This document shows, piece by piece, positions 44,485-56,084 of a stretch of DNA of 64,000 bases. The notes under the pieces are model-generated. The model worked only from the letters and a program-made list of their open reading frames with translations, had not been told where the DNA came from and did not search any database. Each line of letters starts with the position of its first letter. The first letter of the stretch is position 1. This DNA comes from Eupeodes corollae (lineage: Eukaryota > Arthropoda > Insecta > Diptera > Syrphidae), in the NCBI RefSeq assembly GCF_945859685.1, contig NC_079147.1, positions 85,180,315 to 85,244,314 of the forward strand. The letters are read 5' to 3'. A program made the translations under genes and the position numbers.

Positions 44485-46025
44485 TTACTTACTTACTTAA
44501 GGTGGCTCGGCGGACCTTGGCCTCAACCAACATGCGTCTCCAGCCAACTCAGTTCCTAGCTAGCTGCCTCCAGTGTCGCATACCAAGTAGGTTGAGGTCT
44601 TCACCCACCTGCGTGCGCCACCTGCTTCGAAGACCTTCCGGGCTGAAGCGTTTATGTCCATTCGCTCTACATGACGCAGCCATCTAAGTCGTTGGACTTT
44701 AATTCTGTTAGCTAGGTGAGTGTCGCTGTATAGCCCGTACAGTTCGTCATTATATCTTCTCCTCCATTCTCCATCTATGCAGACGGGACCAAAAATCACA
44801 CGAAGAATTTTTCTCTCGAAACATCCTAAGACGATCTCGTTTTTCTTTGACAGGGTCCAGGCCTCTGCTCGAGGGATTACTTAACTATTTTACTACTCAA
44901 TTGCCTTTTAAGTCCAAGAAAGCAGCGATTTGCAAGAGTTTGATTTCAGCGCTCTGGTGTCGTTGCCTGTGTTTATAGCGGTACTTAGGTAGACAAAGTC
45001 CTCAACTACCTCAAAGTTAAAGCTGTCCATGGTGATTTTTTGTCAACGACGTCGTTGTTAAATGTTCTTTTTTGATAAAAGCATATACTTGGTATTGCCC
45101 TCATGGACCACTAAACCCATCTTCGTCGCTTTCGTCCCAAAGCTCAAATCTTCCATTAGGTATGTCAATATCATCTGCGTATCTGAGTAATCGGATGGAC
45201 CTTTGGAAGATTGTGCATCTAGAGTTGACGGTTGAGTTTTGCACAATTCTTTCCAGGACGATGTTGAAGAAGTCCCATGACAGTGTATCGACTTATCTTT
45301 ACCTTTTTTGACATCAAATGCATCGGTGAGTTTTTTCCGACCTTGATAGGTCAGCGTAAACACTTCATCGCCATTCTGCGCAAACGGATAAGTTTGAAGG
45401 GTACGCCAAAACTACAGCATTGCTCTGTATACCTCTTCTCTATTCATGCGCGGTTTAAAAATCGGGAACGAGATAGTTTTGAAGCTTGTGGTTTTTTTTC
45501 AAGGTCTGCAGTAATGTGAATATTTACACATTGGTCGACTTTCGTGGTCTGCAGCCTCACTGATAAGGACCTATCAGGTTGTTGACGAAAGGCTTCAGAC
45601 GTTCACATAATACGGCAGAAAGGATCTGATATGCAATGTTTAGGAGACTGATGCCTCTGTAGTTGGCGCAATTTAGAGGGTCTCCTTTCTTGTATATTTG
45701 ACAAACTATGCTGAGATTCCACTTATTGGGCATGGTTTCTTGAGACCATATTTCGGAGATGAGTTGGTGCATGCTCTCTACTAAATCATTGCGTCAGACC
45801 CAGCAACTTCTTTTGACTTCAGTTAAGAAATATCTATCTCGACTTCGTCGAGGTCGGGTAGGCGGAATCGCTGCTCTGCGTCGTCTTGGTTGAGTGGTTC
45901 TATTTCCCTTACACCGGAATTCGGTTCGTCATCGCCGATATATAATTTAAAAAATTATTTTTTATACATTCTCAACATAGATTGCGGTTCTACAACGATG
46001 TTCGTCTTTACAGGCTTCGCTTGGT
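44485..46025 (-). mobile_element. RTE copy, 5'-truncated and decayed
   Basis: Starts with the tail (cagttacttacttacttaag) and runs through the C-terminal domain (44560-44799: YNDELYGLYSDTHLANRIK, QRLRWLRHVERMDINA) and the region around motif B/C (45058-45363, DTQMILT for the ADDID motif). It continues through the palm (45557-45772: NEWNLS-like KWNLSIVCQIYKKGDPLNC, NYRGISLLNIAYQILSAV) to the linker. The 5' edge is near 46025 (aggcttcgcttgg). Stops and shifts throughout; motif A is largely lost near 45430. Confidence 0.85.
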
Positions 46026-47684
46026 GATATTTGCTAAGTTTATATATATGTGTTTGGGCCAGACTTTGCTGAAAAAAAATGTTTCAGTCATTTCGCATTA
46101 TGCGTCATAAATGTGGTAGAGCACTGTTTTTGAGGGCAGATGGTAGTTTAACTTTGGCTACAAATTTGGAGTATTTTCATTTTAAATTGGTCTATGGCTT
46201 ATGGTTTATGTTAAAGATTTAAGAAAATCTTCAAAAAAAAAACTTGTATTGTGTTTTTGTTTTATAAATCAAAAAGTATATCTGACAATAAATTTACGAC
46301 ATAAGTTTTATAATCAGCAATAAAATTGTCTTTAAGACTTATTTTTCTGACATTCAAGGGAAAAAGTAATAAAAAACCAATGAGAGTTTCAAAAAGAACC
46401 AACTGAACAATAACTACGCTTATTTTGATATTAGTCTAATTGATGTACTTACTACCAAATCCTTTGTTCAAACTTGATATATTATTTAGACTCATCTCCT
46501 TTTTGGTCTTCTAAAAATAAAAGTTGTTTCTTGTAGTTATTCCATAATTATGTTTCAATACTTAAACTTTGACAGACACAAAATCAATATTCGGCCTATT
46601 GAGCAAATTAAATTCTAATAAAATAGAAAAAACAACCCACAATGAATGACTCCTTGAATTTATACTCTTATCGAAAATCCACCATAATGGTATGCCTTTT
46701 ATTTTATTGAGTGTGCTATTTATATGCTCCAACCCAAAACAGCAATTTTTCCCTATGTATGGTATGTATAGAAACCTCTCGTCCTTGCTCCCTAGCTACA
46801 CACATATGTAAAGTCCTCTCGTCCTTTAAGCCAACATGCGTTAACATTGACATATGTGTATGATTTATATATAAGTACTTGTATGTTATGTTTGCATTAA
46901 GCGTTTCTTGTTATTTTTAAATGGGCTCAACAGATTTAAACAAACAAAAAATAAAAATCTTAACAATAACATATAAAAATAGGCTCTTTTTATTGCCTTT
47001 AAGTGTTTTGTTTAGCTTCTGTTCTTAATATATAAGTTAACATACATTTACATAGTTTTTAGAAGTTTGTGCCATTTTTGTTTCTATTCTTATTTTTGGA
47101 ATAAAGACAATTTAGTTTTATGTCTACACGAAACGTGATTATTTGAACAACTTTAAATGGCTTTTCTATTGAGATTAAGTTCAATACCAATAAAATAGCA
47201 CGAATAGCACATTTTGGTTATAGTGTAAAGAAGAAAAAGGAGTTTGGAATATTCGTAAATTTGATCGTTTTTTTGGTAATTCATCGATTGATTGTATAGG
47301 AAACATAGATACATATAAAAGTCGATGACAATGAATAATGTCAAAGTCAGTAAATTTCTTAATTTACTGCTAAGCAAATAAATTTACTTATTGTATGTTT
47401 TAGGCAAGTCCGAAGGGAATTGTTTACCATTATAGGTAAAGGTGACTGAACAAATTTGAAATTTACTGTTGACGCATCTTCAAATTAATATCCATGTCAA
47501 AACATTCACTTAATTTCTTTATTTTCAAAATTGTGAAGCAAACAACGTTTGAAGGCAATTTAAGTTCAAAATAACCGAAGTTGGCTTGAATATGGTTCAT
47601 TTGGCAGTAAAAACTCGTATTTCCTTCAAGAAATAGGACTCGTATACCCCATCGAGCTGTAAAAATCAAACGGTTCTTTTAAAC
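46026..47684. other. 1.66 kb without recognisable gene
   Basis: AT-rich; contains imperfect tatgtat/catatg-type alternating motifs around 46750-46900. The frames 47153-47377 and 47463-47669 (-) have no known motif or relatives in the window. Confidence 0.5.
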
Positions 47685-47954
47685 TTCCCAATTTGTCGAA
47701 TTGAAAATGTTGCCATTTCTCAATGTTTCAAGGTCCCTAGAATCGAAATAAAAGACTTTTAGAGATATGTATGTGCGTGTGCACGTACGTTTGTACGTCC
47801 AAACGTTTGCTTTGATTTTTCGTCGTCCATAGCTCAAGAACCAGTGGAGATATCGAATTTAAATAAATTCTGTTATACAGATAATAATGCAGAAAGGACT
47901 CTCAACAAAATTTAATGGTCTGTTTTTTTTACCATAGCAATTTAAAAAAATTTT

Positions 47955-48276
47955 CGTAGTACCCGTGGCATGATGGTTAGTGCGTTGGACTGTCATGCAA
48001 GGGGTCTAGGGTTCAATCCCTGCCTGTGCCACCTTAATTTAAAAAAAAAAAAAATCAATTTTCGTGGGTACTGCCCCTTGCGAGGAATTGACAAATCCTT
48101 CAAGAGTAATTCTTGTCATGAAAAAGTGCTTTCTCAAAACTAGCCGTTCGGATTCGGCCTTAAATTGTAGGTCCCTTCCATTCCTGACAACAGTACTCGC
48201 ACACAGGAATGGTTGAGAGTTGTAAGTCACTAGGCCCTGGTTCACAACGGACTGTTGCGCCACCCCATTTGATTTG
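47955..48276 (+). mobile_element. Full-length tRNA-derived SINE (reference copy)
   Basis: 322 bp. The head 47955-48034 contains an A-box-like tggcatgatggttagtgcg and a B-box-like gggttcaatccc (48010-48021), the internal RNA polymerase III promoter. The anticodon-loop equivalent (ctgtcat) suggests a tRNA-Asp-like source; this is tentative. An A-rich linker (48041-48054) follows, then a unique body with cgtgggtactgcc, and a 3' end related to the RTE tail (48232-48264). The flanks aatttaaaaaaatttt (47939-47954) and aatttaaaaaattt (48277-48290) are the target duplication. It is non-coding and depends on a LINE for retroposition. Confidence 0.9.
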
Positions 48277-48695
48277 AATTTAAAAAATTTGTGAAAATTT
48301 CGGTTAACCCAAAATATATTGGAAAAAGAATATTCGTCACCTCGAAAATTGTTTAAACAAAAAATGATTTTATCTCCAAAACAATTTTGTGCAACGAAAA
48401 ATAACGTTTTAAATACCTTTAAAAATTTTGAGAAAAATCGAATTCACATTTTTTTTATAAAAATAAAAATCTTACCTACTTACTTAAGGTGGCGCTACAG
48501 TCCTGTGTGAACTAGGGCCTCACCCAACAAACTTCTCCATCTAGCTCGGTCCCTCTCCAGTTTCGCGTTCCAAGTTGGGTGAGGTCACCCATGCGCTCTA
48601 CGCGACCCAGCCATCTTAGTCGTTGGATTTTTACCCTTCTGGCTAAGTCTACGTCGCTGTACATCGGGACCGTAGATCACACGAAGAACTTTTGT

Positions 48696-50297
48696 CTAGA
48701 AGCGACCCAAGGTGCTTGCATCCGCTTTTGTCATAATCCATTCTTCTGCACCGTATAGCAGGACGAGGATGATAAAGGTCTTATATAGCAACACTTTGTT
48801 CCTTCGAGAGAGGACTTTACCACTCAATTGCTTTCTTAGTCCAAAGAAACAGCGGTTAGCAAGAGTTATTCTGCGTTTGATCTCAGCGCTGGTGTTGATT
48901 TCTGCGTTTACAGCGGAGCCTAGGTAGACGAAGTCCTTGACTACCTCAAAGTTACGTCTGTCGATTGTGACGTTTTGACCAAAACGTCGGTGTTGTATGT
49001 CCTTTCTAGACGACAGTATGTACTTTGTTTTGCCCTCATTAACCGTTAAACCCATTTTTGCCGCCTCTGCCTCAATACTCACAAAAGCCCCATTGACATC
49101 ACGCTGAGTTCTTCCGATTATGTCAATGTCATCAGCATATGCCAGTAATTGGACAGACTTTTGAAAGATAGTGCCTCTAGTGTTGACGTGTGAGCTCTGC
49201 ACTATTCTTTCAAGCACGATGTTAAAAAAATCACATGACAGCGCATCACCTTGTCTAAAACCTTTTTTGACATCAAGAGGTTCTGTTAAGTTGTTTCCAA
49301 CCTTTATGGAGCAGCGTGAATTCTCCATGGTCATCCTGCACAAACGGACGAGTTTGGCAGGGATGCCAAAACTAGACATGGCTCTATACAGCTCGTCCCT
49401 GTAGATGCTGTCACATGCGGCCTTGAAATCGATGAAAAGATGGTGGGTGTCGATTTGGTGTTCTTGAGTTTTTTCCAGGATCTGCCGTAATGTTAATATT
49501 TGATCAACTGTGGACTTTCCTGGTCTAAAACCACACTGATAAGGACCTATCAGGTTGTTGACGATGGGCTTTAGACGTTCACATATTACAGCAGAGAAGA
49601 TTTTATAATCGATGTTAAGTAGACTTATTCCTCTATAGTTGGTGCAGTTTAGAGGGTCTACTTTTTTCAGGATCGGGCAAACAATACTGAGGTTCCATTC
49701 ATCGGGCATGTTTTCTTCCGACCATATCGTACAGATAAGTTGGTGCATGCTCCTAACCAGCTTATCTCCAGCTGCTTTAAAGAGCTCGGCATTTAAGCCA
49801 TCTGCTCCAGCGGCTTTAGTAGACTTCAACTTAGATATGGCAATCTTTACTTCGTCTAAGTCGGGAGAACGGGATTGTTGGCTTTCGTCGTCTATATTGA
49901 ATGGATCATCCTGCCTCTTATACAGTCTGCAGAAGTGGTCCTTCCATATCCTCAGCATTGACTGCGGTTCCACTATGATGTTTCCGCTTTCGTCTTTGCA
50001 GCTTTCGGTTCTAGGTTTATGTACCTGTGAATTTCGTTTCACCTGTTCATAAAACTTTCGAACTTCATTCCTGCTTTTAAACCTCTCAACATCTTCGACC
50101 GCACGCTTCTCATGCCCTCTCTTTTTCCTTCTGAGAAGTCGGCGTTCCTCTCGCCTCTTATGCTCATAGAGCTCACGAGCAGCTCTCGTCCTTTTATGCA
50201 GCGCCGCTTTGCGTGCCTGTTGTTTGGTTGCATTTGCCTGTCGACATTCCTCATCAAACCAGGGGTTCCTTGTTGGTGGCTGTTTGAAACCCAGCAC
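48696..50297 (-). pseudogene. RTE reverse transcriptase, longest preserved frame (533 codons)
   Basis: Contains NPWFDEECRQANATKQQ (linker start), KSTKAAGADGLNAELFKAAG, VCPILKKVDPLNCTNYRGIS and CGFRPGKSTVDQILTLRQIL. Motif A follows (FIDFKAACDSIYRDE, with the aromatic changed to Cys), then motif B KKGFRQGDALSCDFF and motif C LLAYADDIDIIGRT (about codon 386, both Asp kept). Thumb blocks ITLANRCFFGLRKQL and LLYGAEEWIMTKAD are visible. The frame ends at a stop near 48696 just before the C-terminal domain, which is damaged. The RT core could still be foldable, but the endonuclease is broken, so the element as a whole is dead. Confidence 0.85.
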
Positions 50298-51461
50298 ATC
50301 AGAGGCGGCTTCTCTGATTGCATCTTGGCAATGCTGCCACTGGTTTTCGATACATTGTGTTGGCGGCAGAGAACTTCGAGAGAGGTTACTTGTAACTCGG
50401 TCGGAAAAGGATTTGGCGATCTCTGGCGATTGTAGCCTTTCGAGGTTGTATCTTCTCCCAGCACCTCCCTGCCTTGGGTCTGGAAATCCGAAGTGCTACC
50501 TTGGCTACAACGAGGTAATGGTCCTAGTCGATGTTAGCTCCTCGGAAAGTTCATACATCCATAATGCTGGAAGCGTGTCTGGCGTCGATCGCAATATGGT
50601 CAATCTGGTTGACGGTAGATTGATCTGGAGAAGTCCAAGTTCCTTTGTGGATGTTGAGGTGTGGAAAACGCGTACTGGCTACCATGACGTTTCGCCCCGC
50701 AGCAAAATCTATGAGCCTGAATCCATTGTCGGAAGTGTTGTCGTGCAGGCTGTTCTTCCCGATTATTCCACCAAAGATGTCTTCCCTTCCTAGCTTGGCA
50801 TTAAAATCGCCCAGGACTATTTAAATATCGTAGCTAGGGCACTGCTCATATGTTTTGTCTAAGAGCTAGAAGAACATATCTTTGGTGTTGTCGTCTTTCT
50901 CTTCTGTGGGGGCGTACGGCCATATCAGGCTAATGTTGCCGAATTTAGCCTTGACGCGTATGGTCATGAGGCGCTCATTGATGCACCTATAGCTCAAGAC
51001 TTCTTGCCTAAGTCTTGCTCCGATGACGAATCCGCATCCAAATAAGCGCTGTTGGTTTTCGTGGTAGCAGTCACCATAATAGATATCGCAGTTTTTCATC
51101 CTCTTTTTGCCCGGCCCATCCGATCGTATTTCCTGGATGGCGGTGATATATGCTTTATATCGTTCTAGGGCTTCTGGTAATTCTTCGGCCGCACGTGGTC
51201 TGTTAAGGGACCTTACATTCCACGTGCATATCCGAAGTTCGTTGTCCTTAATTCGTTTGCGTTGGTTGTCGACAGTTAATCCGTCCGTATCCGAGGCTTG
51301 TTGGTGCTTCGCAACTATGAAAGCTTTTACGTGGCCAGGAAGTCACCCCGACGCACAACCCCCAACCTGGAGGGCCAGATCCTAAGTATAACTCCAAGAA
51401 CGGGGAGCCGGATAAACCGCTCCTTACAGGCCTGCGCTCCGAATAAGTCGAGGAACCCTAT
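50298..51461 (-). pseudogene. RTE endonuclease, multiply frameshifted
   Basis: Pieces of the same domain as 755-1461. 50866-51099 has RQRLFGCGFVIGARLRQEVL and YAPTEEKDDNTKDMF. The upstream part (51100-51250) carries the N-terminal TWNV.S region in another frame. 50560-50850 carries 'LGDFNAKLGREDIFGGIIG', 'NQIDHIAID' and the SDH region in a third. At least three shifts. Confidence 0.8.
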
Positions 51462-52140
51462 AAGGTGTTCACTAAGTAGTTCAACCTTACTGGAACTGTA
51501 GACGCCACCGTTGATTCCATCTCGGGAATTCCTCCGCTGCCGTCTGGATAAGGAGAGGTGCCTTAGTGGAAACACCTCTCCCTACCTCTCTCGTTTGCTG
51601 CCCCCAACAACTTTTCACTGGGGTTGAAACCCAATCTCCAGTTGAGGTACTAGTTACCCGATGTTCACCGCAGGGAGTTGATAGAAAGAGGAAAAGTTGG
51701 TAAACATTGAATATGCATTTAAATATCTTTTCAAAAAATTGAAATTTAGGCTTCAAACTTATTTTATTTTATAAGAAATATTGTTTTCAACATTCGATAA
51801 CATTTTGAGAAAAATCGAATAGAAAGTTTTTGTACAAAAAATTAAAAAAAACCTAATAAAGAATTAACAAAAGTTGGTAAAAATTTACTTTCGACTCAAA
51901 TAGCTTATTAAAAATTAAAAATATTGGCTTCAAACTTATTTTATTTCACAGAAAATATTCAGTTATTTTTATATAAAAATCCAACAATCCGTTTTTTCAT
52001 AAAAAAATAAAATCTACAAAAAATAGTACGCAAATTTGGTAAAAATTGATACGAGTACATATAGGCAAACTTTTAAGCAAGACAAATCGACAGACGGGAT
52101 GGGAATTTATCAGTGTGGGTCGCATCCCAGCATCTTTTTA

Positions 52141-53179
52141 ATTATTTTTGTCGGTTCCTTTTCCATCTAAAACTAATCAACAGCTCAAACTTATATATTA
52201 TGTTTCACTATTGCCGGCCTAGAAGGTCCTAAATGACGACCCAAGACTGCTTTAGTTGTTACGAACTATGACAAAGTTTTAACTTGTGAAATGAAGCCTC
52301 TTATCGGAAAACCATCTATATTGTTCAGGTAACAATTTTGTTTGTTATACATTAAATATAATTCAAGAGATATATAAATTAAGGACATTTTTTAAAGTTA
52401 TAGTAGCTATTTTGTGATTTTAAGTTTAGTAAAATGTTAAGAGTTATTGCGCTGCAAAACGTTCTTTAGTAACTTTAAGAATGACTTAAAGAAAAGTACT
52501 TTTAGGCTAAAGAAATAAAATCCTATGTATATAATATTGTTTATTCTTTTATAAAAGTTTCCCAAAAAACCATATCTACCTATTATTATAGTGGTTGATT
52601 AGAAGGAGGTAGATTGGATTATGCTTAGAAACATGAACATATTTATGTTAATTTGTATTATGGTCATTTACATAATAATGAATACGAAAGATCTTAATGC
52701 ATGTGTAGTTCCGTATCTAGGTTAATGGTTTTATTGATTTATAAGTGAATTTTATACAAAACAAAGAGTAATGATTAGAATATACACATTTGTGGGGTGG
52801 GGGCAGTAACACATAATGAAATAGTTATATTATTTATTTAACAGACTTAACATTCTATTGCAACAAAGTTTTTCTTAAACAAGAACCATTAAAGGCTCAT
52901 AACAATATAAATGTTAATATTCTTTAAACTTACGAGCACCCCTGCCAGTTTGTGTTTGTAAAACGAATTTTCACTTTGAATATTAAATTTCGTTTTCCAC
53001 ATTATACAAGACATAGAAATTGTAACTGTCATAGCATTTCATTTTTGGGGCTATGAAGATAATTTTATGAACAAAATATTTTTAAAGGTGGTGTAATGTA
53101 CTATCAAGGTGCTTTTTAACGATAATCCAGAGACATGACAGCTACATATTAATACTTGAGACCTTAAAATTAATAATGA
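52141..53179. other. AT-rich stretch, nothing recognised
   Basis: About 1 kb following the foldback end. No open frame or known repeat recognised. Confidence 0.5.
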
Positions 53180-53534
53180 GCTTGAGGGCTCAACATAGGT
53201 AGTAACTATTCATTCGAATATCTAGGTTCTACTATAACACATAACTTAAGTCTTGGTGCACATTGCACAAAACGAAGAAGGTAGCAAAAGCAACTATCAA
53301 TTGTATGTGGTCAAACTTCTTCAAAAGCAGCTCTATAGATGCTTCGACTCTTCTCTTTTATATGCTAATGAAGTTTATAGATACCAGGAATAGACGTATT
53401 AGTCTGACAGTAATTTTTCAAAAGTATTTTCAGATTCCCCTGAGGCATTGAATCTGGCCTGCCTCCAGTTCACTTAAGCAACCTTAAAGTTAACATAGAC
53501 AATATTTTTAAAGTAATGCGGAAACCCAACAGAA
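53180..53534 (+). pseudogene. RT thumb remnant of a non-LTR element resembling element D
   Basis: The + translation gives FEYLGSTITHNLSLGAHCTK (about 53214-53273), then AKATINCMWSNFFKSSSIDA and further on 'FQKYFQIPLRH.....LEVGLPP'-like residues. The pattern 'YLG......F..H...K...A......W...F........K...F' followed by 'LF.LP..TP.Y' is that of the thumb region in element D (EIKYLGVRLSSTFSFKNHL..., LFNLPQNTPNY). It is a small, old relative in the opposite orientation. Similarity is judged by eye. Confidence 0.5.
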
Positions 53535-54080
53535 AGTCATCTAAGCAGTTGGGCTTTTATTCTTTGAACCAGGTTAGTGTCGCTGTACGTCGTTGTACCT
53601 TCTCCTCCACTCTTCATCTATGCAGACGGGACGGATTTTAGATGCTCGAGAGAGGACGTTACTACTCAAATGCCTTCTAATTGGAAAGAATCACCGATTT
53701 ACAGGAGTTTTTCTACGTTTGATTTCAGCGCTGGTGTCTTCGGCTGAATTAATAGTGGTGTATAGTTAGACAAAGTATATAACTACCTCAAAGTTATATC
53801 TGCCCATGGTAGCGTTTTGTTCAAGACTTCGTCGTTCAATGTCCGTTTTTGATGACAGCATATATTTGGTCATGTCCTAATTGACCACTAAATCCATTTT
53901 CTCCACTTCCGTCGCAATGCTCAAAAACGCTTCAAAAAAATCACGCTTTGATCTTCCAATTATGTCAATATCATCTGCGTTTCCGAGTATTTGGATGGAC
54001 CTTTGTAGGGAAGATTATGCCTCAAGTTTTGAGTTTTGCACAATTCTTTCCAGAACGACGTTTTAGAAGTCGCATGACAG
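53535..54080 (-). mobile_element. RTE fragment cut by the foldback core
   Basis: Covers the end of the RT and the C-terminal region (tttattctttgaaccaggttagtgtcgctgtac..., compare 44700-44760 and 6241-6283) up to the motif B/C area (cacaattctttccagaacgacg...catgacag). It then stops at 54080, where foldback core sequence starts. The 3' tail and last 150 bases are missing. Confidence 0.8.
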
Positions 54081-54084
54081 TTTT

Positions 54085-54260
54085 TTAACTTCCCATCGGA
54101 AGTTATTGTAATCGGTCCGATTTGTCGAACTGAAAATTTTGACATTTCTGGACGTTTCAAGGTCCCTAGAGTCAAAATAAAAGATTTTTGAAGATATGTC
54201 TGTGCGTGCGCGCGTGTCCGCGACATTTTGTTTGTCATCCATCAACGTGTATCAACGCTA
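54085..54260 (+). repeat. Foldback core repeat, 3'-shortened
   Basis: Begins with the short palindrome aacttcccatcggaagtt (54088-54105), then 'gtccgatttgtcgaactgaa', 'acgtttcaaggtccctagag', 'aaaagatttttgaag', 'gcgtgcgcgcg'. It ends near 'ttgtttgtcatccatcaacg'; the second half of the core is absent or replaced. The two - strand ORFs here simply read the repeat. Confidence 0.75.
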
Positions 54261-55939
54261 GAGACTTGAATATCTTTTGTCCAATAGAAGATATTGACTT
54301 CAAATTCATTTCATTCATCCAATTTGTTTTTGTTCATAAATAATAATTATATTAAAAAATTATAAAAATAATGTGGAAACGTATGATCAGATAGCTTCAA
54401 CTTTCTAAAAACGTATGTGATGAAAACAATTAAATGCAACATTCAAAAGAAAGATCAAGTAATCCTGCAACAACTATTGTCTTGTTTGGGCACAGTGAAA
54501 CAAAACTAAAATTTCAGAACATTGTTGTTAGCCCAGAAAAATTAGATGAAGGGGTGAAGTGTAGTCTAATCCAAAGTACTCGAAGACTGTATGTTTTGTT
54601 CTACACAAACAAATATCCTAAGACATCCTTTTTGGCATAAAATGTATTGATAGATTTGAAGAAAATCGAGTAATAATAATATATTTATTATTTATTAATA
54701 ATAACTAACAAAACACGCGTATATCTACTAATATAAATATAAACACACAGATGCATAATATGTCCATATGTTTTTAAATATAAAATGTTATCCTGGTCAT
54801 TATGGCACAATTATATCGTACAATATACATCATCTTGGTTTGGGTAATTATGAAACAAATTGATTTCAGCTTAATTATGCAATCTAGATCTTCTCAAGTG
54901 CTTTCAATTTCCCTTGTCACTAGACTTTGAATATTATAAGAACGTATTTCAAAGGAAAATTTATATTCACAAAGTATCCTTATATATGTACATACATAAT
55001 ATCAGAGCATATATTATGTATACAAGGATACGATAGGCAAAAGGCACTCAATGCGGCATCATTATGCCTCATAGATGATATTTCTTTTTTGTGAGTTCAT
55101 TTATCATTTGAACTTTTTGTATACGTATGAAACATAACTTTGGGTAATGTTATTATAATCATTTATAAAGAGAGAAGAATTTTTTCACCGCAAGATTGAT
55201 TTTCTTAATGTTTTTGCTTTTGAAATGAGAGGAAATTGTATTCACAGTCACAAGAAAAAAAAAAGTTCAAAAACTTTAATGTTTTATTAAATATTTTTTA
55301 TAAATTACGATTTCTTAAGAAAATTATGAAAAATGGGTAATTTTTACTTTATTTTAATTTAGGGAAAGCAACCAAGTTGAAACAGTCAGCCGTTTAGCAT
55401 AAAAAGTTAGGATACTTTTTAAATAATGTTATACCAAGTATAGCAATGTCAAAAGCTTAATTTTTTTCAATATAAGGAATATAAACTTTTTTCTAAGTTA
55501 AAGGCATAACCACTTCCTGGAGTGAAAGGCTTTATAAGAAGCCATCAAAGTTGAGTTCGGAATAAAAAGTCAGCGTCAAAAAAAGTTGGCAACAAGTTAT
55601 TATTAAATTGCTGACAAACCGTTTTGTGACGTACGTTAAACTTTTATCTTGATCGATCTTTTAAGACCAAAAAACACAATTTTTACAAACAAATCTATAA
55701 GCTAGGTTCTACTTTCACTCGAGATGAAATTGAATTTACGTGTTTTATACATTTCGATTTTTGTGATTTTCAAGTGATTTAAGTTCGACTAGGTTAATTT
55801 GGCGTGAATTGAATTCGACAAGAGGAAATTTAAAATCAGTGACAGTTTCATATAAATTAAATAAACCTTAACTTTTCTCTATGTATTGCACTTGATCCCT
55901 TAGAAGTTGCAGATTCTACTTTTTATTTCAGGGAACGGG
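54261..55939. other. 1.7 kb without recognisable gene
   Basis: AT-rich. The frame 54434-54640 (+, 68 aa) has no known motif and no visible relative. 54690-55060 is rich in tatgta/tacata motifs. Nothing else supported. Confidence 0.5.
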
Positions 55940-56084
55940 CGATGTAGGTAGGTAGAAATGGCGATCTCAAGGCAACCTAGCCTGAGATCCAATTAGCGAT
56001 GTAGTGCGCCGTTTTGTAACCAAAAACTCGTTTGACCTTTGATTGAAGTGGATAGATTTATAGAGAAGCTTTATAGCGATTGTG

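Larger units (their letters stand above)
48474..51691 (-). mobile_element. RTE element, end to end (about 3.2 kb), inactive
   Basis: The only copy here with both ends: tail cttacctacttacttaag at 48474-48487 and 5' end at about 51691, in line with 1869 and 60838. In element sense: 5' UTR, endonuclease in several frames (51461 to about 50300), RT (50297-48696, one long frame) and a C-terminal domain with a deletion. The last 200 bases have lost the frame and part of the RGRPR.RW region. It sits within foldback arm sequence: aaaaataaaaatctta | ... | aaaagttggtaaac. Confidence 0.9.
47685..52140 (+). mobile_element. Foldback-type element interrupted by a SINE and a full-length RTE
   Basis: Own sequence: core 47685-47954 and 48277-48473, arm units 51692-51990, end sequence 51991-52140 (gacaaatcgacagacgggat...cagtgtgggtcgcatcccag). 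The SINE (47955-48276) and RTE (48474-51691) are inserted. Without them the element is about 1.2 kb. The left arm is missing or very short: the core starts directly after 'ttcttttaaacttcccaatt'. Non-coding, like the relatives at 37385-39345. Confidence 0.75.

Noticed and set aside
47955..48034. A functional tRNA gene
   Set aside because: A and B boxes are present, but the ends do not form a proper acceptor stem, an A-linker and a SINE body follow, and the unit is repeated with target duplications.
55500..55940. Additional coding region upstream of the LOA-like 3' end
   Set aside because: No open frame or known motif; only the 3' UTR border of the LOA-like element at about 55940 is supported.
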